Shown here piece by piece: positions 56,102 through 64,000 of a stretch of 64,000 nt of DNA. Each line of letters begins with the position of its first letter. Position 1 is the first letter of the stretch. The stretch spans positions 475,001 through 539,000 of the forward strand of contig JAWDGP010006836.1 of assembly GCA_033675545.1 (NCBI GenBank). Reading direction: 5' to 3'. This stretch comes from Elysia crispata. Lineage: Eukaryota > Mollusca > Gastropoda > Plakobranchidae. The position numbers and the translations under genes are program-made. The notes below the pieces were generated by a model. The model ran no database searches. It saw only the letters and a list, made by a program, of their open reading frames with translations, and was not told the DNA's origin.

Positions 56102-57721
56102 CTATTCATTTCTTCGATCTACGAGTCTAAGGGAAAAGTCTTCCGGAGCACAGGTCATTCCGAATTTTGCTCGAATGGCGGGCAGCGCTCCTTCATGTGC
56201 TGGGAGAACTTTGAATCTCTGAAGCATGGAGGAAAGGTAGAGGAACAACTCCATTTTAGCCAAAGCCTCACCAATACATACTCGCTTTCCCATGGAGAAC
56301 GGAATAAAATATTCGGGCTGAACAAGAGCCCCATTATCATCGAAGAATCTCTCTGGCCGGAAGTTTTGCGGGTCGCCCCACAATTCTTTGTCCCACAGCA
56401 CAGAATCGAGGCTAGGAATGATGACACTGCCTTGAGGGATCGTGTAACCTTTGACCTGTATGTCTGCGGCCACCACACGCTGAAAGCTGAAGGGAGCTAT
56501 GCTTGCCAGCCTCTGCGTTTCCATGACGACAGCTGTAAGGTAGGTCAGATGAGGACGATCAGCCATTTCCGGACAGCGATCAGTACCGATTACAGCCTTA
56601 ATCTGAGCGTAAAGTTTTTCTTGCTCGTGCGGGTGGTGCAATAAAAACAGCAGACACCAGAGTATGGTGTTGCCTGTAGTTTCGGATCCCGCAGCGAAGA
56701 TATTTTTTATCACTGCGTTTAAGTTGTCGTCACTGAGCGTGGAGTTGAGTTTAAGCTCCCCGCTGGTGTTCTTGCCGGCCTTGTTAGCATCTCGTGCGTC
56801 CATCTGGTTGAGATAAGCATCTATGAAGTCTGCAGGTTCTTGATCCGGGTCAAAGTTCGCCTTGTGTCTGTTGATAACGGGAGTAATGAAAATATCGCTG
56901 ACGTCAGAAGCGTTACGCTGCAGCTGTCTGGCCTGGAACAGGTCACCCGGCAGGTACCTCAGAATAGGCAAGTGATTCAACAAAGCCGTCCCGCCGATCT
57001 GGGTCACTATCTGAGATACAAGACCAACCATGTCCTTGAAGAAAGGGTCTTCGTATTCAAACTTGCGACCCATGATGACTGAACAAATAACGTTAGAAAT
57101 GCTGACCCCGGTAAGAACTCTCATGTTGCAAGGTCGGCCACCAAGCTTTGCAATTTCTTCCAGATACACGTCCAGTTCTTCCCTGATCTTGCTGGCCATG
57201 ATGTTCTTGCCCATTCCAAATGTCCTCAAGATGGTAAGAGCGGCGGTCCGCTGCTCCTTCCACACACGGCCTGATGCGTTGATGATACCCTTGTTATGCT
57301 CATTCAGAACAACAGCCATCAACGTCTTGGGCCTTACTGTGACTAGGTCTGCATGTCGCACCAGAACCTCCTTCAGCAGCGGGTACCCGTTAAGGACCAC
57401 CACATGCTTCCCACAGAAGTCAAGGCTGAATATATCACCGCACTTTTGTCTCCAGCGCAAGAATGTTTCTCTCGGATCTTTCCGCACCATCAACAGGTGT
57501 CCGAAGAAAGGCCAAGGGCGAACGGGGTAAGGAGGTATGTCTCTTTTGTTCAGATATCGTGGTTTGGATGATCGCCACAGATAGAAGGTGACTAAAGCCA
57601 GCAGTACAAGTACAAGACTTCCCGTGATGCCCACAACATTGAACATGGTGGCGACTGCGTCCATAGCAACGGCGGAACAAGCCCAGGTCAGGTTTAAGAA
57701 ACCAGAGGTGGCCCCAGCCAT
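56102..57721 (-). CDS. cytochrome P450, CYP2 clan, complete, no intron in coding region
   Basis: Haem-thiolate monooxygenase, expected to be anchored in the endoplasmic reticulum and to use P450 reductase; substrate unknown. The 539-residue frame has every P450 landmark. There is a hydrophobic N-terminal anchor (about 26-48), then a proline-rich hinge PPYPVRPWPFFGH (63-75). These are followed by the C-helix WKEQR (154-158), the I-helix AAGSETT (343-349), ExxR as ETQR (401-404) and the PERF motif (456-459). The haem loop is FSMGKRVCIG (475-484) with Cys482 as ligand. The haem-loop flank GEALAKMELFLYL and FEYEDPFF are typical of CYP2 families. It is about 35-40 residues longer than usual, all at the N-terminus; Met20 and Met26 are alternative starts, but the first ATG has a good context (GAAGATGGC). 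No stop or frameshift is seen. The absence of coding introns contrasts with MLYCD and GPR89. Confidence 0.97.
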   Translation of the reverse strand: MAGATSGFLNLTWACSAVAMDAVATMFNVVGITGSLVLVLLALVTFYLWRSSKPRYLNKRDIPPYPVRPWPFFGHLLMVRKDPRETFLRWRQKCGDIFSLDFCGKHVVVLNGYPLLKEVLVRHADLVTVRPKTLMAVVLNEHNKGIINASGRVWKEQRTAALTILRTFGMGKNIMASKIREELDVYLEEIAKLGGRPCNMRVLTGVSISNVICSVIMGRKFEYEDPFFKDMVGLVSQIVTQIGGTALLNHLPILRYLPGDLFQARQLQRNASDVSDIFITPVINRHKANFDPDQEPADFIDAYLNQMDARDANKAGKNTSGELKLNSTLSDDNLNAVIKNIFAAGSETTGNTILWCLLFLLHHPHEQEKLYAQIKAVIGTDRCPEMADRPHLTYLTAVVMETQRLASIAPFSFQRVVAADIQVKGYTIPQGSVIIPSLDSVLWDKELWGDPQNFRPERFFDDNGALVQPEYFIPFSMGKRVCIGEALAKMELFLYLSSMLQRFKVLPAHEGALPAIRAKFGMTCAPEDFSLRLVDRRNE

Positions 57722-59134
57722 CTTCTCAGGTGTACGCTTGTCGCTGATTTGCTCTCCTAACAGTTTCCTCCGACAGGCTGTTGCTAACTTCCCTGCAGCG
57801 TCTTGAAGGCCTGGATAAAGTATTTAATATATTTTAGGTGAAAATAAATACGGGGTAAAAATGATAGATGGATGGTTTGGAAAAGCTTTATCAACGCATT
57901 TAATCATGATGTGGTGTGTGTTCGTGTATCTAGGAATTGGCTTACACGATTCAAGGAAGTCGAAATTCTGGACTTGTTCTAGATATAGGCAAGATACTGC
58001 CACAGGCCATTCATTTAGCATCGTATTGGGTACATTTTCTGAAAACAAAAAAGTCGTGTGCAGTAAAGATACAATTTATCGTGCAAAAGCAATAGCGCCA
58101 CGTATCAAACAAATTTGAATTTAGAAAATGTGATCGCTTTTTTTTTAAGTACAAACTTGTGAAACTGAAAGTTTTCAAGCTTTAGTTTTTTGTTCGATTT
58201 TTTTTTTATCAGGATCATCGATATGTTGTGAGACCAAAACGACAAAAAAAAAATATCATTATTTAAAACTTGAATTTGTTTCGAAGCCGACTGTGACTTT
58301 TACCTTTAGAATATGATTGGTTGGCTGAGTTCAGAGACGTGCATTTTGTGCACTTTATCGAAAGACTTACCCACATTAATTTGTCGAAGAAAGATAATCC
58401 ATTTGAAGGGAGAAATTAATTAAAAAAAAAAGTTTTATATGATTTCAACCAAAACAAATTCATTCATTGCAATGTATGTGACCATTCTGTATGATAACTG
58501 ATTAAACTTAAAGATTCAAATAGTTGACTATGGATACAGCAGAATGCAAAATATTATGATTAATCTTGCAGTAGGTATTTCACTTTCAGAAAGTTGTCCT
58601 CTGGAGTGATAAACATTGTTATTACCACTTACTTGTAACTAGATTGGGAGTCTGTCAATAGTATATAGAATAACAGAAGTTATTAAAAGAGGCACTATCA
58701 CAAGGATTTTTATTTATATTGTGCTTGAAACCTGTAAAAATCTAGCAATCTAGTACTTTCGCTGTCTACTCCTGTTACAAATTCTTTGTAAGTAACGTTT
58801 AGCAATTGTAGATTAACTTATCAAGGTATACTTAGCGGAATTTTATGGATCAGTTCTGACTCGAAACGAAATATACAAATATGTACGTGCTTTACAAACG
58901 AATTTCCACTTTGATAATGGAGCAAGCACCACACAAGATGTCATCAAAACTCAAGATCTAGTGTTTGCATGTCAAAGAATCCACCCAGAATAATGAAACA
59001 ATTCTATAGTGCATAAAACGTGTTTCAGAGATACATTACTGAGAAATGCTTCCAAGCTGAAGACTACATCCACCTCCACCACCACCATCATCATCCTCAA
59101 CACCATCGTCGTCGTCGTCGTCGTCGTCGCTATC

Positions 59135-59706
59135 ATCATATTATTGTTCTCCTCCTCCTCCTCATCCTCATCCTCATCATCATCATCATAACCATCGTCA
59201 TCAACCTCATCATCCTCATCACCATCCTCCTCCTCCTCATCCTCATCCTCATCATCATCATCATAACCATCGTCATCAACCTCATCATCCTCATCACCAT
59301 CCTCCTCCTCCTCCTCCTCCTCATCATCATCATCATAACCATCGTCATCAACCTCATCATCCTCATCACCATCCTCCTCCTCATCCTCCTCCTCATCATC
59401 ATCATCATAACCATCGTCATCAACCTCATCATCCTCATCACCATCCTCCTCCTCCTCCTCCTCCTCATCATCATCATCATAACCATCGTCATCAACCTCA
59501 TCATCCTCATCACCATCCTCCTCCTCCTCCTCCTCCTCATCATCATCATCATAACCATCGTCATCAACCTCATCATCCTCATCACCATCCTCCTCCTCCT
59601 CCTCATCCTCATCCTCATCATCATCATCATAACCATCGTCATCAACCTCATCATCCTCATCACCATCCTCCTCCTCCTCCTCCTCCTCCTCCTCATCATC
59701 ATCATC

Positions 59707-59758
<52 letters not shown>
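59135..59758. repeat. 72-78-bp higher-order repeat of CTC/ATC triplets, about 7 copies, then (ATT)n
   Basis: AACCATCGTCATCAACCTCA recurs at 59190, 59265, 59337, 59409, 59481, 59553 and 59631, i.e. at spacings of 75, 72, 72, 72, 72 and 78, all multiples of three. Between these are CTC/CAT triplets. A pure ATT run (59,707-59,758) follows. The minus strand is open throughout as an acidic repeat (DEDDEVDDDGY). Confidence 0.93.
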
Positions 59759-60632
59759 GCCTTTATCATTTTTTTTTTTATCGTCGTTTTTATCACGATT
59801 GTTATTAATGTCAGCATTCGGTATCAAAGAGGAAACATAATGAATGTTCTGAAGTGGGAAGGAGTAAAGCGATTTAGATTTAGACAACACTGATCATGAC
59901 GTGTACGGTAGCTAGAGCATAGTAGGCAGTAGATACCCTGGACACGGATAATATGTGGACGGTACTGTCCTGTTATTTACAAGTCGTGAGTGAATGAAGG
60001 GGGTAATAAAATCAGTAAAGACCCACAGAGAAGAACAGAGCTTATACACTGGACAAAAAACACATAAACCGTAAAGAAAAATAAATATCAAAATAGAAAG
60101 TGACACCACTGAAAATAAGGAACAACTTGATTTTATAGGTTTCCCTCATAACTTGCAATATAACACACACACACACACACACACAAAAGATGCAAAGACG
60201 AATGTCAATCGCTCTTTAAAAACTCCGGAAAATAAAACAAATATGACACATAGGAGTACAACTTTTTTTTTCAAAGTTCTCGTAATTCATATTGGTGTTT
60301 TTTGGGGGTTTTTTTATGGGTGCGTAACTTGAAATATAAACTGTCTAGTTGAATGAGAGGTTAATGATTTTGACCTCGAAAAAATTCTAAGCGAGCCGTG
60401 GACTGATAGATGAATCAACTCCTTTATTCTCCAAGAACTCAGTCTTAAAGAAGATAGTCTGTGGACCATCATTAACGGAAGAAAAAAGAAATATTATTGG
60501 CAATGCAACAAAGATACGAAAGGTTTTAAATTGAGATCTGTAGAGGAAAATACAAGCGAACGAGCTTGGGGGTCGTCCAATATGAATAAAGAGCCTGAAA
60601 ATCACAGGGAGAATAGTAACCAACAGCACCCG

Positions 60633-60704
<72 letters not shown>

Positions 60705-60737
60705 GTTGTTGTTGTTGTTGTTTTGTTGTTGTTGTTG
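60633..60737. repeat. (ATT)n(GTT)n microsatellite
   Basis: About 23 ATT units to 60,703, then GTT units with a TTTTG interruption. Confidence 0.95.
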
Positions 60738-61004
60738 TTTTTTGTTACAGTATTATTGTTAGAAGGGCCGTTATCACTAGTAAAATTCAATCGAAACTAA
60801 AAAATTGCGAACCATACATACCTCCGAAAAAAAGAAAGAAATATAATATTTTCGCAAACCATATAGAACATCAGAAAGAATTCAGTTCTCTGCACTTGAG
60901 CTCCTCTCAGTGTGAAGCGAGTGTTCGAGATAACCACGTTATACACTTGTAACAGTTAACATGTCCAGTCATAATTGCAAAGGTATCAGAAAGACATTGG
61001 AGTA

Positions 61005-61030
61005 GGGGGGGGGGGGGGGGGGGGGGGGGG
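61005..61030. repeat. 26-nt poly-G run
   Basis: Uninterrupted G homopolymer; its length may be unreliable in assembly. Confidence 0.9.
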
Positions 61031-64000
61031 AATGGCGTGGGGAAGAGAAAGAGTCCACGCAAATGATGAGAAAGATAGATGTGGGGAGTGGCTGTGCAAA
61101 GTGTTAGGAGGATTGGATTCAAAGTGCATATAACCTTGAAGCTAGATCTAGATCTAGACTGTTACAACAAATTAACAGCGGCAGATAATAGATGATCTAC
61201 AAGCCTCATAACTATGGAGATGGTGTGTAACATCAGCTGATCAGTCGACCATAAGAGGCATGCAGTAAACACCGCATCGAGTTTAAAGAGAAAAGATGTT
61301 TGCCTGTATTGCGTCTATATTATGGGATTTATAATTTTGCCTTAGTTGAGAGTGAAGTTTTATCCTGTCATTTTACCAAAATATTAAATGTATTAAGCCC
61401 TGTCTAGATTTCGTCAACCTTAGCAAAATGTACGCGACTTTGTAAATATTATGTGATTAATATTTTTTCAAACAACAGTGCAGGGACTGAGATTTTATTA
61501 CCTAACTTCTAAGCGTGTAAAATACTGATATCACAATGAATGTTGACAAAAAAGTTATATAAAATTAGGTTTGAGGGGGAAAAAAAAAAAGATATCCCCA
61601 AAGTATATAACTGTTTTCAAACTAGAGTTTTCAAAAGTTAGTTCGGGCGTCGCAGGAAAAATTCAAGCTTTCAAAAAATTAATGTGCATACACATCAATT
61701 TAAAATATTATACAAATCAGCAAACCTACGGTGCAGGGGCAAGTATGTGTATAACGGTAGATAGACGCATGATGAAGAAAAAAAAAACGATCTAAATGTA
61801 TACATGTATGCACAATAATCTTGACCAAAGTGTTGCCTGGGGCAGAAAGTGAAGTTTCGCTGGAGCTGGACAGGGAAAGAGGAAAGGCAATTGGATTCAG
61901 ATAAGCGATGTTTTCGTCGTCTTGTTGGTACGGTCAAAAGGGTGGGACTTGAGTACATCCTTAAGGAATCAGCAGCATAGATTACGCAAAATGAAATTCA
62001 CTTGTGAAAGAATGGCATAAAGTTTCGTTTGGTCTTACTTTTCAGTGGTTCACTCTCTAGCTCGAGTTTTCTAGCATTTCTATAGACATCAAGCCTGAGA
62101 CTTTTTCATAACTATGTAGATCACTAAGATTTTTTTTTTAGTTTCAATTTTCCGACCTCTTCCTTTCTTTTTTTTTTTTTTTTTTTTTGGTGTATATATT
62201 TTGTACGTTTGTTCCTCAAGTCTTTGAGTTCCACAGCTTGAAAAATTAAACATTGGATTTGGAGCGTTGCATTATTTAAAACTAAACAATGCTGTTTTTT
62301 TCCCCAAATGCATGTAACAGTTGGTTTACTTTTGATAATTTTATCCCCATTTTTTATCCTTTCATTAATTTTCGAAATGATCAGTAATGACAATTGTTGA
62401 ACTTTTTGGTTGAAGAATATGACTACGCACATTTTGTTGACAGCACTGTGTTGTTTCCATTTTTTCTTTACTTTATAATGTTATTAGTAATGCATTGTGC
62501 TGTAATTTGATCTATTGACTTCCTCACCTTTGTAGGTGCGTACTTTTTGGGTAGCGGATCGACTAGATCTATACGTACAATGTTTTATTTAGTTGTATTT
62601 TGTTTGTATTCAAGCCTAAGAACTTAGTTTTGTTTGTTGAACATAGTTCGCACTGTGAGAAAAGTGTCCTTAAACGTGTGTGGTTTAGATTCTTCTGGAA
62701 TCTTCCGCTTAATCCTAGCATGATGATGATTCCATTACTCCTTGTTTACATTTGCTCTGATTGGTTGCTATTTTATAGCGCATTAATCATTTCGTGTATC
62801 AAGAATGTTCTTGTATGATTTACGTAATTCCTTTTCTGGATAATTCGATGAGATTTAGTATACATAAGAGACGAAAATTTTGTCCAGTCAGTCAACTTTT
62901 TTTGAGTAGTGAGTCAATTATACATTGATTATTGAGTCAACCTCTTATCAGACAGCCATCAGTTCGCATTGTGTTGGATTAAGCAGTTTGCAATTTTTAT
63001 TAGCGGACTTAAGACTTATTTTCTATGGACGAGTCGAGGGATTAGCTGTAAATATTTTTCATACCCCTAGACAAACAGATCACAGAAAATTTGTTACAAT
63101 ATTGCATCTTTTGTTTTTTCTGCTGTTCATACAAAATTGGTACTTTTTTTTTTTTTTAGAAATTCATTTTATTTTTTTTTTTAATTTATTTTATTTACAT
63201 ACTGAATTAATTTGTTATCATTATTTTTTTACGTTTATGTGGATAATTTTTTAGCCTTTTTTTCCTAAAAAAATCATTTTCTGCAAATAACAAGACTGCA
63301 ATGTCGCGGGAAAAAAATTATCAGCTTACAACACTATCAGGGCATGGTGAGAGGAACATACAGGCAAACTTCAAACTTTCGAGAAGACATAGATGAAGAC
63401 AACTGACTTTATAACGCGCCAACTAAAGAATTTCCTTCTTGTGCAACGGTAAAGAACATGCTTCAAGGATAAAAGCTTCATGTGGCTTCATTCAAAAATC
63501 AAAACATAACATTTTCAAAACGTAGATAGCTGATATGATCATAACATTCTTTTCTACTTGTCATTTATCCCATGTTGATGGCCACAATTAACATAAGCCA
63601 CACAAGGCTTCAGCAAAAGGCCAGAACACATTTAATAACTTCGCTAACTAATAGATAATTTGAAATAAGAATACTTAGTAAATGAGCATTGCATATTTGA
63701 AACTTATATCATTTAGTATGAATAAAGAGGTTGTGCCTCACGTTATTACCTACCAAAGCTGTGCAGCTTAATCTCATTAAAGAATGTGCGGCAGCAATAA
63801 GTAAATTACACATAAAAATTGCAGCAATACAGTTAAAGTGACAAACGCAATACAAACGAGTTTGCTAATTCATAGCGTTGTTATCACTTGTATGTCATTC
63901 ATCTCTTATTTCTAACAAGCCGTCAGCTGTGATCTAATGAACAAGGATATAAATAATTAAAAAAAAAAAAAACTCACTTGCAACTGTTACCAAGTCAGTT

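Larger units (their letters stand above)
57722..64000. other. region upstream of the P450, no gene seen
   Basis: The first few hundred bases should include the P450 leader and promoter; a CTGCAG near 57,793 could be a leader acceptor but is unsupported. The rest is AT-rich with long T-runs, a codon-like CTC/ATC array, an ATT/TTG repeat, a G-run and a short AC repeat (60,163-60,184). No frame beyond repeat-derived ones shows recognisable protein. Confidence 0.65.

Noticed and set aside
62600..62818. 72-codon frame with hydrophobic stretch
   Set aside because: AT-rich sequence, no splice context, no recognisable motif; length expected by chance.

Overview
This is eukaryotic nuclear DNA, most likely from a marine mollusc or another lophotrochozoan. 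The reasons are intron-rich genes for animal-specific proteins, an AT-rich background, GT-AG introns, fragments of RTE-type and Penelope-like retroelements, a tRNA-derived SINE, and very many micro- and minisatellites. The species cannot be named from the window alone. Most long open frames here are translations of microsatellites and are not genes.

Four protein genes are supported. (1) Plus strand, 1024-15701: malonyl-CoA decarboxylase (MLYCD). Nine coding exons are visible, and the 5' exon lies outside the window. (2) Minus strand, 42483-20595: GPR89, the Golgi pH regulator GPHR. All 15 coding exons could be assembled with consistent phases into a 459-residue protein. (3) Plus strand, 46174-50107: a three-exon gene for a 360-residue single-pass membrane protein with a coiled coil and a lysine-rich tail. 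I do not recognise its family. (4) Minus strand, 57721-56102: a cytochrome P450 of the CYP2 clan, uninterrupted over 539 codons.

Layout: MLYCD and GPR89 converge, with about 4.9 kb between stop codons. GPR89 and the coiled-coil gene diverge, with about 3.7 kb between starts that holds a Penelope-like remnant and large microsatellites. The coiled-coil gene and the P450 converge across about 6 kb. From 57.7 to 64 kb I see no gene, only repeats and AT-rich DNA. Nothing indicates shared regulation; the four genes look like ordinary neighbours.

The most unusual feature is that several tandem arrays in introns contain pieces of the neighbouring exons and their splice sites. In GPR89, a 94-bp unit holding most of coding exon 4 plus its 5' splice site is repeated 11 times. 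In MLYCD, a minisatellite of roughly 42 copies ends in copies of the acceptor and first bases of the following exon, and each 58-bp unit also carries an acceptor-like pyrimidine-AG motif. A 42-48-bp array next to GPR89 coding exon 5 repeats a donor-like AAG|GTA motif.
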